From positions 1 through 64,000 of the forward strand of contig JBAZQU010000001.1 of assembly GCA_041645035.1 (NCBI GenBank): a DNA stretch of 64,000 bases. Reading direction: 5' to 3'. Origin of the DNA: 2-02-FULL-48-14 sp041645035 (GTDB lineage Bacteria; Patescibacteriota; Gracilibacteria; UBA1369; 2-02-FULL-48-14). This document shows positions 19,416 through 27,634 of this stretch, piece by piece (within the stretch, counting starts at the first letter, position 1; every line of letters begins with the position of its first letter). Under the pieces are notes generated by a model. It was not told where the DNA came from and did no database searches. It saw only the letters and a list, made by a program, of their open reading frames with translations. The translations under genes and the position numbers were made by a program.

Positions 19416-20888
19416 ATGAAGCTTCCATGCCTGTTCTTCTGTCTCGCGCTTCTGCTTGCTTCCTGCACTCCGTGGGAGATTTTGAGCGAGGAAACGGGGG
19501 AGAGCATCACCATTGCTTATGCGGAGCCGATTTCCAGTTACTCGCCGTTGAGTTATGAGGCAAAAAATCGTAAGTATTTGACGAATATTTATGAATCGCT
19601 GGTGCGCTATGATCCGACTTTTAATTATGAAACGGGCTTGGCGGTTTCGTGGGGGCGGTTGGATGACACCACCTGGGATTTTAAACTTCGTCAAGATGTC
19701 ACTTTCCATGATGGCAGCACTTTTGATGCGGACGATGTTTTATATTCTCTGCAGCTGGCTCGCGAGTACGAGGGGTCTGAGCTGAGTTCACTTTTAAGCA
19801 CTATTGTAAGCGTGGAGAAAACGGAAGACTATCGAGTGAAGATCGTGACCAGCCGTCCGGATCCGTTACTGCTCAACAAGCTCACCTATGTGTACATGGT
19901 TCCGAACGGTTACGAAAATTTTGATATTCCCGTGGGTACGGGACCCTATCGCACTTCACAATTTGTGGATGACACTTTGGTTTTGGAGCGTTTTGACGAC
20001 TATTGGGGGCCGGTAGCTTATTTTAAAGAAGCTCGACTCAAGTACATTTCGGATCCGGAAGAGCGGCTGAACGCCATGCTCGATGGAGAAGTGGACGTGC
20101 TCGCCAATGTTCCGCCGCAGAATGTAGCGGATTTGGAGACCGCAGGGCTTAAAGTGGAAAGTTCTCCAAGTTTGGAAATCAGTTTTCTGATGCTCAATCG
20201 GAACGGTCCCTTCGCGGATTCTAACTTGCGTGCCGCGGTATGGAACGCGCTGAGTACCGATTACGTGGATCAGTTCGGAGGAGGCTATCTTATGGAAACC
20301 TCACAGTTCGCGGCCACGGGAATAACGGGTTACGATCCGGAACTTGAGCTCCGTACCAAAGACTTGGATGCGGCAAAAAGTGCGCGCGCTTTGTTGGCGG
20401 ACGAGGTCAATCTTACTTTAGATATCCCTCAAGGGCTCGAGGTGCTTGGCCAAGCCATTCAAGAGGATTTGGCGAAAATCGAAATCACTGTGACCGTGAA
20501 CGCCATTAAATCCTCCGACTATGAAGACGTCGTCATGGCCGGTTTTTCCGACTTTTACTTTTTCGGATGGAAGTATGATTTGGCGGACAGTGAAGATTTT
20601 TTTACCAGTATTCTTCACACGCCTACCGAAACGTATGGAGAGTTTAATGCTTTTGGCTATTCCAATCCTGAAATCGACACGAAAATTGAAGAGGCTTCCA
20701 CGGTTTTTGATCCTACGCAACGTCGCCTTCTCCTTAGCGAACTTTCTTCGCAACTTTTGGCCGAGCAAACGGTGATCCCGCTTTTTGAATCTCAAGTGCT
20801 TTATGCGCTTTCGCCGGACCTCTATTATGACTTCAGGCTAGACGGCCAGATTTGGGCTTCAGAAATTGTCGAAAATGTGGTAAAATAA
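19416..20888 (+). CDS. Oligopeptide-type ABC substrate-binding lipoprotein
   Basis: The 490-residue protein is a DppA/OppA-type (SBP_bac_5) solute-binding protein. The signal peptide ends in a lipobox (LLLASC, Cys17). Family features follow: YESLVRYDP, ...SWDDTTWDFKLRQDVTFHDGSTFDADDV-type region with the middle conserved, and GTGPYR (~180). It would bind peptides at the outer face of the membrane. No permease or ATPase genes lie nearby, so it is an orphan here. It follows lepA closely and is followed 23 bp later by a membrane-bound SpoIIE-type phosphatase, which suggests a sensory rather than transport role. Confidence 0.85.
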   Translation: MKLPCLFFCLALLLASCTPWEILSEETGESITIAYAEPISSYSPLSYEAKNRKYLTNIYESLVRYDPTFNYETGLAVSWGRLDDTTWDFKLRQDVTFHDGSTFDADDVLYSLQLAREYEGSELSSLLSTIVSVEKTEDYRVKIVTSRPDPLLLNKLTYVYMVPNGYENFDIPVGTGPYRTSQFVDDTLVLERFDDYWGPVAYFKEARLKYISDPEERLNAMLDGEVDVLANVPPQNVADLETAGLKVESSPSLEISFLMLNRNGPFADSNLRAAVWNALSTDYVDQFGGGYLMETSQFAATGITGYDPELELRTKDLDAAKSARALLADEVNLTLDIPQGLEVLGQAIQEDLAKIEITVTVNAIKSSDYEDVVMAGFSDFYFFGWKYDLADSEDFFTSILHTPTETYGEFNAFGYSNPEIDTKIEEASTVFDPTQRRLLLSELSSQLLAEQTVIPLFESQVLYALSPDLYYDFRLDGQIWASEIVENVVK

Positions 20889-20911
20889 AGAGATACTTTT
20901 AAGGTTTCCGA

Positions 20912-22486
20912 ATGCTCCACAGCCTCAAGTCAAAATTCATCCTCGCGTTTGGAACGTTAATTGTGGTTCTGTTCGCCGCACTCGGTTTATTTTTGGTGGA
21001 CGCCAAAACTCGTGAACTTTCTACGAATATTTCCGATAACAGTCAGTCTTTCGCTCAGTTCACGTCGGATCGCATCATGGAGTCTTATCATAAACTGCTT
21101 GAACCCGGGGATTTTGTTCAATTCAACCGTCAGATGAATTTCACGCTTCGCCAAGCTGAAGAAATTTCAGACGTCAGTATTTCCAGTTACAGCGGAGTAG
21201 TTTTATACGAATATCAGGATGAACAAGAAGAGCAATATTCGGATGTGACCCGTACTGTGAGCGAAGGACTGCTCGATCGCGTTCAGGGTACTAAAACTTC
21301 TCTGTTGCTGGCCGATGGCCGCGTCGTCTATCTAAAAGTGGATGACGACAAGAATATTTCTTATGTGGACCTTAACGAAGACCCCATAACGCCGCTTACC
21401 AGCGTAGACCGCATTGTGAACATTGTGGTTCCGATCGACAACGCTTATGCCGTAACGTATGAGGTTTCTTACGCCGCCATGGAAGCGAGCCTTTTCCGGG
21501 CCAAAATGCAGATTGGCGTGATTGCCGGAGTGGGCCTTTTGCTCGCACTCATGATCTCCTTCATGCTCTCCGTGAGTATCACGAGGCCGCTTAAGGAACT
21601 GAAAGCCGGTGCGCTTAAAATTGCGACCGGAGATTTTTCCGCTCGAGTAAATGTTCGAACTCGCGATGAAGTGGGAGTCTTGGCCGGAACTTTTAATCAG
21701 ATGGCCGCCGATCTGGCGTCCTCTGTGGAAGCGAAAATTTACAAAGAACGCGTCGCCAAGGAACTTGAACTGGCGGCCAAAATCCAAGCAGATCTTTTGC
21801 CCAAACAAAAACTTGAACTGCCCACTCTAGAGGTGATAGGGGGGCTTAGTCCTGCAACGGAAGTTGGAGGAGACGCCTTTGACTTTATCCCGATGGAAGA
21901 CGGAAATACGTTGATTTACATCGGAGACGGAACCGGCCACGGAGTGCCCGCAGGAATTATGGCATCCATTTCCAACGCGCTCCTCTACTCGCTTCGCGGC
22001 GAGCCCGATCTTAAAGTGATCGCCAAGCTCATGAATGCCGTCATTCAAAAGAAATCCTCCAACACCATGTTTATCACCATGGCGCTCACCATGTGGAACG
22101 AAACAAGCAGCTCGCTTAAATACATCAACGCGGGTCATCTGCCGATGCTTTATTTCGACGCAGAGGACCAAAAACTCATGGAGATCAAGCTGCCCGGCAT
22201 GGCTTTTGGTATGGTGGACGATTTAGTGCCGCACCTTGAAGAGCAATCTATTAATTTGAAGAAAAACGACGTCGTCGTGCTTTACAGCGATGGAATTCCC
22301 GAAGCCCAAAACATGAACAACGAAGCCTACGGAGTGGGTCGCCTCAAACGCATCGTTCAGGAGGTTTCCAACAACCACCACACCGCCGAGGGCATCAAAG
22401 ACGCCATTCTAGCCGATGTGATGGCCTTCATCGGCACCCGTGAACACCTGGATGACATTACGGTTGTGGTGATGAAGAAAAAATAA
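20912..22486 (+). CDS. Membrane sensor with HAMP and SpoIIE/RsbU-type phosphatase domain
   Basis: The 524-residue protein has two transmembrane helices (~8-28 and ~200-222) flanking an extracytoplasmic sensor domain. A HAMP linker follows (TRPLKELKAGALKIATGDFSA) and then a PPM-family serine phosphatase of the SpoIIE/RsbU class (~300-524; VGGDAFDF, GDGTGHGVPAG, NAGHLP, LYSDGIPEA, DDITVVV), with the metal-binding aspartates in place. Such proteins dephosphorylate anti-anti-sigma factors, but no such partner is in the window. The upstream lipoprotein could be its ligand-binding partner. A paralogue is cut by the window's right edge (63043-63999). Its stop abuts the convergent glyA stop. Confidence 0.9.
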   Translation: MLHSLKSKFILAFGTLIVVLFAALGLFLVDAKTRELSTNISDNSQSFAQFTSDRIMESYHKLLEPGDFVQFNRQMNFTLRQAEEISDVSISSYSGVVLYEYQDEQEEQYSDVTRTVSEGLLDRVQGTKTSLLLADGRVVYLKVDDDKNISYVDLNEDPITPLTSVDRIVNIVVPIDNAYAVTYEVSYAAMEASLFRAKMQIGVIAGVGLLLALMISFMLSVSITRPLKELKAGALKIATGDFSARVNVRTRDEVGVLAGTFNQMAADLASSVEAKIYKERVAKELELAAKIQADLLPKQKLELPTLEVIGGLSPATEVGGDAFDFIPMEDGNTLIYIGDGTGHGVPAGIMASISNALLYSLRGEPDLKVIAKLMNAVIQKKSSNTMFITMALTMWNETSSSLKYINAGHLPMLYFDAEDQKLMEIKLPGMAFGMVDDLVPHLEEQSINLKKNDVVVLYSDGIPEAQNMNNEAYGVGRLKRIVQEVSNNHHTAEGIKDAILADVMAFIGTREHLDDITVVVMKKK

Positions 22487-23770
22487 TTAAACACTCACTC
22501 CCGGTACCGGATATTTCAAACACATCTCCATCACCTTTGCTTTGATTCCGGCTAAGTAAGCGTCGTCGGCAGCGTGCTTCAGGGCGTCGAGCATCCATTC
22601 GCCGATTTGTTTCATTTCGGCTTCCTTGAAGCCACGAGTGGTGGCGGCAGGGGTGCCGAGACGGATTCCACTGGGTTTTAAAGGTGGGTTCGGATCATCG
22701 GGGATGACTTGTTTATTGCAAGTAATGCCGGCCTTATCGAGCGCGATTTCGGCTTCAGTTCCGCCAATGCCAAAACTCACGACGGTGTCCACCACCATCA
22801 TGTGGTTGTCGGTTCCGTCGGTAATGAGCTTGGCTCCGCCAGCCATCAAAGTTTCAGCCAGGGCCTTTGCGTTCTTCAAAATTTGGGCGGCGTATACTTT
22901 AAACTCAGGTTGAAGGGCCTTTCCAAGCGTCACGGCAATGGAGGCAATGGTTTGCATATGGGGCCCGCCTTGAAGGCCGGGAAACACGGATTTGTCGATG
23001 TCTTTGGCATATTGAGCTTTGCACAAAATCATTCCTCCGCGAGGCCCGCGAAGCGATTTGTGCGTGGTGGTGGTAACAATATCGAAACCGTAATCAAAGG
23101 GATTTCGCATCACGCCCCCGGCGATGAGTCCCCCAATGTGGGCAACATCCGCCATAGTGATGGCGCCCACCGCATCCGCAGCTTTCCTAAAAATGCTGTA
23201 GTCGAGGTCGCGAGGATAAGAAGTATATCCGCACAAAATGATCTTCGGCTTGTGTTCAAGCGCGAGGCGCATGATTTCCTCAGGATCGATCCATCCTTGT
23301 TTTTCGGGATGAGTTTTGTAGCGTACGAAATTAAAAATCTTTCCCATATGAGAAACCGGGTGTCCATGGGTGAGATGCCCTCCATGCGAAAGATCCATCC
23401 CGAGCACCGTGTCGCCGGGTTTAAGAAAGGCGAAATACACCGCCTGGTTCATTGGGGAACCGGAAAGCGGTTGTACATTGGCATGGTCGCAACGAAACAC
23501 TTTTTTTGCGCGTTCAATAGCCAAACTCTCCACCGCGTCCGTGAACTCCTGTCCTCCGTAATAACGTCGTCCGGGATAGCCTTCCGCGTATTTGTTCGTC
23601 AGCACACAGCCGTTAGCCGCAAAAACTTCAGGATACGTGTAGTTCTCGGATGGGATCAATTCAATCCCTTCCTTTTCTCGTTTTTCTTCGCCGGTGATGG
23701 CGCTGTAAACGTCAGGATCGTTTTGGGCCAGGAGTTCCCAGTTCTTGAGGACAGCTTGAGAGACGGTCAT
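22487..23770 (-). CDS. glyA: Serine hydroxymethyltransferase
   Basis: The 427-residue protein is a PLP enzyme interconverting serine + THF and glycine + 5,10-methylene-THF. It has IPSENYTYPEV, EGYPGRRYYGG, the catalytic PLP lysine in TTTTHKSLRGPRGG (~230), and GIRLGTPAATTRG near the C-terminus. Length is normal. It lies 12 bp downstream of the 5-formyl-THF cyclo-ligase gene on the same strand, forming a small one-carbon operon. Confidence 0.97.
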   Translation of the reverse strand: MTVSQAVLKNWELLAQNDPDVYSAITGEEKREKEGIELIPSENYTYPEVFAANGCVLTNKYAEGYPGRRYYGGQEFTDAVESLAIERAKKVFRCDHANVQPLSGSPMNQAVYFAFLKPGDTVLGMDLSHGGHLTHGHPVSHMGKIFNFVRYKTHPEKQGWIDPEEIMRLALEHKPKIILCGYTSYPRDLDYSIFRKAADAVGAITMADVAHIGGLIAGGVMRNPFDYGFDIVTTTTHKSLRGPRGGMILCKAQYAKDIDKSVFPGLQGGPHMQTIASIAVTLGKALQPEFKVYAAQILKNAKALAETLMAGGAKLITDGTDNHMMVVDTVVSFGIGGTEAEIALDKAGITCNKQVIPDDPNPPLKPSGIRLGTPAATTRGFKEAEMKQIGEWMLDALKHAADDAYLAGIKAKVMEMCLKYPVPGVSV

Positions 23771-23782
23771 GGAGTGAAGGGG

Positions 23783-24331
23783 TTAAGGGGTGATAAGAGC
23801 TTTGTCGGTAATAATTAAATCTAAGGGGACGTCGTGAGTTTCCGTTGGCACTTTTTCAATCATTTGTTCACAAAAAGCCAGGCCCACTTTATAACCTCGC
23901 GTGCGTTTGAGCAATTTATCGTAATAACCTTTACCGTAACCAACGCGGTGTCCGTGAACATCGAAGGCAAGTCCGGGTACGATGATAATATCCATTTCTT
24001 CAGGGCGTGTTTCTTCCAAAATTTCACAGGGTTCCAAAATACCAAAAGTCCCCGGTTCCAGGTCTTTCCACTCATATAAAGGACAAATGGCGATACTGCC
24101 ATTTTGAATTTTTGGTACATAAACTTTGCGACCTTGCTTCAGCGCGTCTTTAATCAGTCCATGTGTATCCACTTCCTCTTTTGCTGAAACGTAAATCAAC
24201 ATTTTTCCTGCAGTTTTAAACGCAGGAAATCCCTCAAGGCGGTGGCGAATTTCTTTACTTTTTTCCGCATGCAAAGCCGGTGAGAGCGTCTGGCGCTGCT
24301 CACGCATTTGGTTCCGGATCGCATTTTTCAT
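23783..24331 (-). CDS. 5-formyltetrahydrofolate cyclo-ligase
   Basis: The 182-residue protein converts 5-formyl-THF to 5,10-methenyl-THF with ATP. The MTHFS family signature GYGKGYYDKLL is present (~138), with IIVPGLAFDVHGHRVG before it and the N-terminal MREQRQTLSP basic helix. 5-formyl-THF is a by-product of GlyA action, which explains the operon with glyA. A plausible promoter on the minus strand (TTTACA...CACACT, 17-base spacer) lies near 24352-24380. Confidence 0.92.
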   Translation of the reverse strand: MKNAIRNQMREQRQTLSPALHAEKSKEIRHRLEGFPAFKTAGKMLIYVSAKEEVDTHGLIKDALKQGRKVYVPKIQNGSIAICPLYEWKDLEPGTFGILEPCEILEETRPEEMDIIIVPGLAFDVHGHRVGYGKGYYDKLLKRTRGYKVGLAFCEQMIEKVPTETHDVPLDLIITDKALITP

Positions 24332-24387
24332 AAGGGGGAGAAACCAGCATTAGTGTGCCCGCACATGACTCTTTTGTAAAGAAAAAA

Positions 24388-24402
24388 GAATTTTAAAATT
24401 CC
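24388..24402. repeat. 15-bp direct repeat, left copy (GAATTTTAAAATTCC)
   Basis: An identical copy lies at 24530-24544, so the two flank element R3 (24418-24516). The first 14 bases are a palindrome. It could be a duplicated insertion target or the base of a long stem. Confidence 0.7.
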
Positions 24403-24417
24403 CTTTCCTTACCCTGT

Positions 24418-24516
24418 CCATTCTTGGCTTTTCTTCACCTAGGAGCGAAAGAACTCGGATACATGATCCTCGTTCTTTCTTCCTTAAACTTTACGGTTTA
24501 GAAAAGCCAAGAATGG
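24418..24516 (-). repeat. Structured intergenic element R3 (type A, minus orientation)
   Basis: Perfect 17-bp arms (24418-24434 and 24500-24516) enclose GAAAGAAC/GTTCTTTC (24447-24454 with 24472-24479), and inside that GGAT/ATCC around ACATG. R1 has AGAT/ATCT at the same place, a compensatory A-T for G-C change. The arms share no similarity with R1, R4 or R5. Confidence 0.82.
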
Positions 24517-24529
24517 AGCTAAGTAAACT

Positions 24530-24544
24530 GAATTTTAAAATTCC
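24530..24544. repeat. 15-bp direct repeat, right copy (GAATTTTAAAATTCC)
   Basis: Identical to 24388-24402; it lies between R3 and R4. Confidence 0.7.
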
Positions 24545-24555
24545 AAAGTAAGCGG

Positions 24556-24657
24556 AACCTCTGCTGATTGAGGCAAAGCATGAACCGTAAGGAAGTGGGC
24601 TTACGAATCATGTATGAGTGAGCCCACGTTCCTGCTGAGCCAAGATCAGCAGAGGTT
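24556..24657 (+). repeat. Structured intergenic element R4 (type A, plus orientation)
   Basis: Perfect 13-bp arms (24556-24568 and 24645-24657) enclose the core AACCGTAAGGAAG, a private inner stem (24595-24601 with 24621-24627, GTGGGCT/AGCCCAC), the loop landmarks ACGA, ATCATGTAT and GAGT, and GTTCC. R3 on its minus strand shows the same landmarks with different stems and two extra base pairs in the loop helix. Confidence 0.8.
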
Positions 24658-24664
24658 TTGAAGA

Positions 24665-24681
24665 CCCCTTTTGGGGATTTT
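24665..24681 (+). terminator. Short CCCC-TTTT-GGGG hairpin with T run after R4
   Basis: CCCC (24665-24668), TTTT and GGGG (24673-24676) followed by ATTTT form a small intrinsic-terminator-like hairpin reading plus, immediately after R4. No protein gene ends here on this strand, so it would end any plus-strand transcript of R3/R4. Confidence 0.45.
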
Positions 24682-24697
24682 GCAATTTGCTTAAATG

Positions 24698-24706
24698 TGC
24701 TAAACT
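24698..24706 (+). promoter_or_regulatory. htrA extended -10 promoter
   Basis: TGC followed by TAAACT (24701-24706). The -35 region (TTTTGC, 24678-24683) is weak. Start near 24713. Confidence 0.55.
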
Positions 24707-24730
24707 CCCAAGGCTCTTAACAAATTACCT

Positions 24731-25888
24731 ATGGGAACTTCAATGAAAAATTTCACAATTATTCTGGTCTCGCTTTGCAGCCTCGTTTTTGGTGCGGCAG
24801 GGGGTGGAGTCAGTAGCTATCTTATCCTCAGCCAGCAGGCGGAAGACGGATCCGGCGACACGGTCGTTAATGTTGGAAACGGCTCCTATGAGAGCGTTTG
24901 GGAAAAAGCGGCGCCTGCCGTCGTTTCGGTGGTGGCGCTCAAAGATCTTAGTGAATATTACAGTCAGTTTCCTTTCCAGGGGAACGTCCAGGGGGATGGC
25001 GAGCTTTCCGAGGTGAGTAGTGGAACGGGTTTTATTCTTACAGCCGACGGATTGGTGGTGACCAACAAGCACGTGGTCGCCGATGCCGAAGCCGAATACG
25101 TGGTGATTTTGGATGATGGAACTCAGCTCGACGCTACCGTGCTCGATAAAGACACTCTCAACGATATTGCTCTGATTCAAATCATAGGTGAAGACGAACG
25201 CATAGGTGAACTCCCTACTTTGGAATTTGCCGACTCCGACCAGATCAGTGTGGGGGACCCCGTTGTAGCCATTGGAAATGCGCTTGGGGAATATTCCAAT
25301 ACCACCACGGTGGGGATTATCTCCGCAACCGATCGTGAAATTGTTGCCTCCAGTGGGGGAGGATTCAGCGAAAACTTAGTAAATCTTTTCCAAACCGATG
25401 CGGCGATCAATCCCGGAAACAGTGGAGGGCCTCTGCTTAATATGGATGCCAAAGTGGTGGGGATGAACACGGCCATCGACACCACAGCCAGTGGAATCGG
25501 TTTTGCCATTCCTTCCAACGACATTGCCACGGTAGTGAAGTCTTACCAGGAATTTGGACGTATTGTGCGACCTTTTGTGGGCGTGCGTTATATCCCCGTG
25601 ACTCCGGCGATTCAAAAGCGTTTCGCCCTCGACATTGAAACGGGCGTGCTCATTGTTGGAGACCAAAATGCAGGCACCCCAGGTGTCGTGGAGGGCAGCC
25701 CTGCGGAAGATGCCGGCCTTAAAGAAGGCGACGTGATTCTGGCGGTGAACGACAAGGAACTCACTCCAAGTTTCTCGCTTTCCAACGCTATCGCAGCTTA
25801 TCTCGTGGGCGACGTGGTTACACTTAAAGTATGGCGCGATGGAGAAGAACTTTCCATCCAGCTCAAGTTGGAAGAAAGTACTCAGTAG
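24731..25888 (+). CDS. HtrA/DegP-type serine protease with PDZ domain
   Basis: The 385-residue protein has an N-terminal membrane anchor (~7-30) and works outside the cytoplasm, degrading misfolded proteins. The trypsin-like triad is visible: His in VVTNKHVVADA (~113), Asp in LNDIALIQI (~144) and Ser in NPGNSGGPLL (~230). One PDZ domain follows (~285-380; GSPAEDAGLKEGDVILAVN). The start may be 24731 or the ATG at 24743. Length fits single-PDZ bacterial HtrA proteins. Element R5 begins on the base after the stop codon. Confidence 0.93.
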   Translation: MGTSMKNFTIILVSLCSLVFGAAGGGVSSYLILSQQAEDGSGDTVVNVGNGSYESVWEKAAPAVVSVVALKDLSEYYSQFPFQGNVQGDGELSEVSSGTGFILTADGLVVTNKHVVADAEAEYVVILDDGTQLDATVLDKDTLNDIALIQIIGEDERIGELPTLEFADSDQISVGDPVVAIGNALGEYSNTTTVGIISATDREIVASSGGGFSENLVNLFQTDAAINPGNSGGPLLNMDAKVVGMNTAIDTTASGIGFAIPSNDIATVVKSYQEFGRIVRPFVGVRYIPVTPAIQKRFALDIETGVLIVGDQNAGTPGVVEGSPAEDAGLKEGDVILAVNDKELTPSFSLSNAIAAYLVGDVVTLKVWRDGEELSIQLKLEESTQ

Positions 25889-25990
25889 ATTTTCCTCGTG
25901 AGTTTACTCACCTGGGAGCAAAAGAACGAAGATCATGATCTTCGTTCTTTCTTCCTTGACGTTTACGGTTCATAAACTCACGAGGAAAAT
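25889..25990 (-). repeat. Structured intergenic element R5 (type A, minus orientation)
   Basis: Perfect 18-bp arms (25889-25906 and 25973-25990) enclose a perfect 30-base palindrome at 25921-25950 centred on ATCATGAT. The core landmarks of type A are present on the minus strand (AACCGTAA, AAGGAAG, GCTCCCAGG). The left arm starts directly after the htrA stop. Confidence 0.82.
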
Positions 25991-25997
25991 ACTGGTG

Positions 25998-26101
25998 TTT
26001 TCCTTCTGGGCTGGTGAAGCACTTAAACCTAAAGGAAGCGGAGGAAAAGATCATGCATCTTTTCTGAAGCGCTCCGGTGGTGAAACAACCCAGAAGGAAA
26101 G
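25998..26101 (+). repeat. Structured intergenic element R6 (mixed type A/B, plus orientation)
   Basis: Perfect 12-bp arms (25999-26010 and 26089-26100) enclose GGTGAAGCAC (as in R8), AAAGGAAG, CGGAG/CTCCG, and GAAAAGAT/ATCTTTTC (26044-26051 with 26057-26064) around CATGC. A 7-bp repeat CTCAGTA occurs at 25881-25887 and 26107-26113, just outside the R5-R6 pair. It ends six bases from the stop of the cysteine-rich gene. Confidence 0.75.
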
Positions 26102-26107
26102 CGGTTC

Positions 26108-27622
26108 TCAGTAAGGGAAGGGAATGAGCTTATTTCTCTCCTTGTACCTGGCCTCAAACGAGACTCGGGGTAATGCCACACCTATTTTTTTGTAGAACTT
26201 GATTTCGTTCCCCTGGAATTTGAAAGCCTTTTGCTCTATCGGGCAAAGGAAAACCTGACTTGAGATGTCCGGATTCGCCTCGGCTACCGCGTCGGGAATC
26301 TGGCTGACGTTCAAAGTTTCTTGAGGAAGTTCACTTGTTTTTTGCTGCACGGCCTGAGGGAAATAGTCCTGCGCAAGAGTGTCTTCATAAGGGAAGAGCG
26401 AAAACTTTTCCGGGAAAAATTCACCGTACTCGTCGGTCTTCGTCATATGTTCGCGAATTTTTAGGACCAGCGCATCGTATTCTTTTTCCGTGTACTGCTT
26501 GTTGAAGATACAAAACTTGGCTTTTTTGAGTCCCACGCAGCCGAAACAGCTTTCGCAAGTCCAGCAGCTTTCGCAGTATTCGAGCGAATTGCTGTACATG
26601 CAATAATTGCAATATTTAAGATCGTAACAGTTCGCAATCGTTACCGCTTCAATGCACAGCGCCGTTTTCATCCCGTAGGCATAAAAATCATAGCTGTCTT
26701 TCACGTCCACGCTGTTGAGCACGTAGCGGCAGTCTTCACAGTTGGAAATATTGTAGGAATCAGCGCAATTTTTACTGTTGTAAATAGATTCGCCGTTGCA
26801 ATTTTCGGAGTTCAAAATAATATGGCGCATTTTTGGCCATTGCGCGGAAAATTGCTCCCACACTTGCTTGGCCGCCTGCAATCCCACATAAGAATCGAGG
26901 TGGTATTCTTTGATCTTTTGTTTGTATTCTTCTTTGCTGAGTTTTTTATTGAAGAGACAAAATTCCTGACGTTCGAGATTGTAACAAAACATGGAGTTTT
27001 TCGTTCCACGGCAATTGCGTAAAAAAGCACTGTCGCTGCAGTTGTCACAGTCATCGGAGAATTTGAGGTTGTAGCAGTTTTTAACATTCACGCATTCATA
27101 GCAAAGTTCGGACAGGAGCACATTCGTACAATCCATGCAGTCGCGGCTTTTGTCACCGAAACGGAGGTACATACAATCTTCGTCTTCTTCGGAATTGAAG
27201 ATGAAATAACAATTGCGGCAGTTTCCACAGTGGTTGGAATATTCGGAATTCTCCTCATTCCCGGCGCTGGCCTTGTGCATGCGGGGCGTTTTGGTCCACA
27301 GCTCGGCGAACTGGTCAAAGAAGTTGCGGTTGAGGTCAAATGTTTCCAAGTGTGGCACGTCGTGGAGTTGCTTGTGCCATTCGTCCAAATGAAAAACAGG
27401 GAAGGGCGCATCCGGCCGAATATTGGACACGATGTTTTTTCCACTGGCATCGCAGGTCCGTGCATAGAGTTTACGCTCATTGCGGAATGCCAAGCGACGC
27501 TTCAAACGATCTTTTGGGCACAGCTTGGGGGCTGGCACACCACGTTTGATGTAGTAGGCTTGGTCCGCGTCGCTGATTTCAAAGCTTTGAGAGCACTGAG
27601 GGCAGGTTTGGGTGGAGGTCAT
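26108..27622 (-). CDS. Cysteine-rich zinc-ribbon repeat protein, copy 1
   Basis: I recognise a CPR-type uncharacterised family but no function. The 504-residue protein starts with a zinc ribbon (CPQCSQSFEISDADQAYY). A middle section (~115-370) is packed with Cys pairs (CGNCRNCYF, CMDCTN, CYECVN, CDNCSD, CESCWTCESCFGC), suggesting many zinc sites or a solenoid. The second copy at 51256 ends with another full zinc ribbon. Here the matching C-terminus has lost cysteines (CPIEQ, PRVSFEARYKER) and stops ~40 residues earlier, close to element R6. TATAAT (27634-27629, minus) is six bases before the ATG, so the mRNA should be leaderless. Confidence 0.8.
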   Translation of the reverse strand: MTSTQTCPQCSQSFEISDADQAYYIKRGVPAPKLCPKDRLKRRLAFRNERKLYARTCDASGKNIVSNIRPDAPFPVFHLDEWHKQLHDVPHLETFDLNRNFFDQFAELWTKTPRMHKASAGNEENSEYSNHCGNCRNCYFIFNSEEDEDCMYLRFGDKSRDCMDCTNVLLSELCYECVNVKNCYNLKFSDDCDNCSDSAFLRNCRGTKNSMFCYNLERQEFCLFNKKLSKEEYKQKIKEYHLDSYVGLQAAKQVWEQFSAQWPKMRHIILNSENCNGESIYNSKNCADSYNISNCEDCRYVLNSVDVKDSYDFYAYGMKTALCIEAVTIANCYDLKYCNYCMYSNSLEYCESCWTCESCFGCVGLKKAKFCIFNKQYTEKEYDALVLKIREHMTKTDEYGEFFPEKFSLFPYEDTLAQDYFPQAVQQKTSELPQETLNVSQIPDAVAEANPDISSQVFLCPIEQKAFKFQGNEIKFYKKIGVALPRVSFEARYKERNKLIPFPY

Positions 27623-27628
27623 ACATTG

Positions 27629-27634
27629 ATTATA
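27629..27634 (-). promoter_or_regulatory. -10 box for a leaderless cysteine-rich gene
   Basis: TATAAT on the minus strand is followed by six bases and then the ATG at 27622. With the usual spacing, transcription starts on the A of the start codon. No good -35 is seen. Confidence 0.5.

Noticed and set aside
22709..23818. 369-codon frame on the plus strand
   Set aside because: It is the antisense shadow of glyA, which has all SHMT motifs in the other strand.
25881..26113. Firm target-site duplication for R5/R6
   Set aside because: CTCAGTA is just seven bases and the other loci show no clear equivalent, so it is kept as a hint, not a feature.
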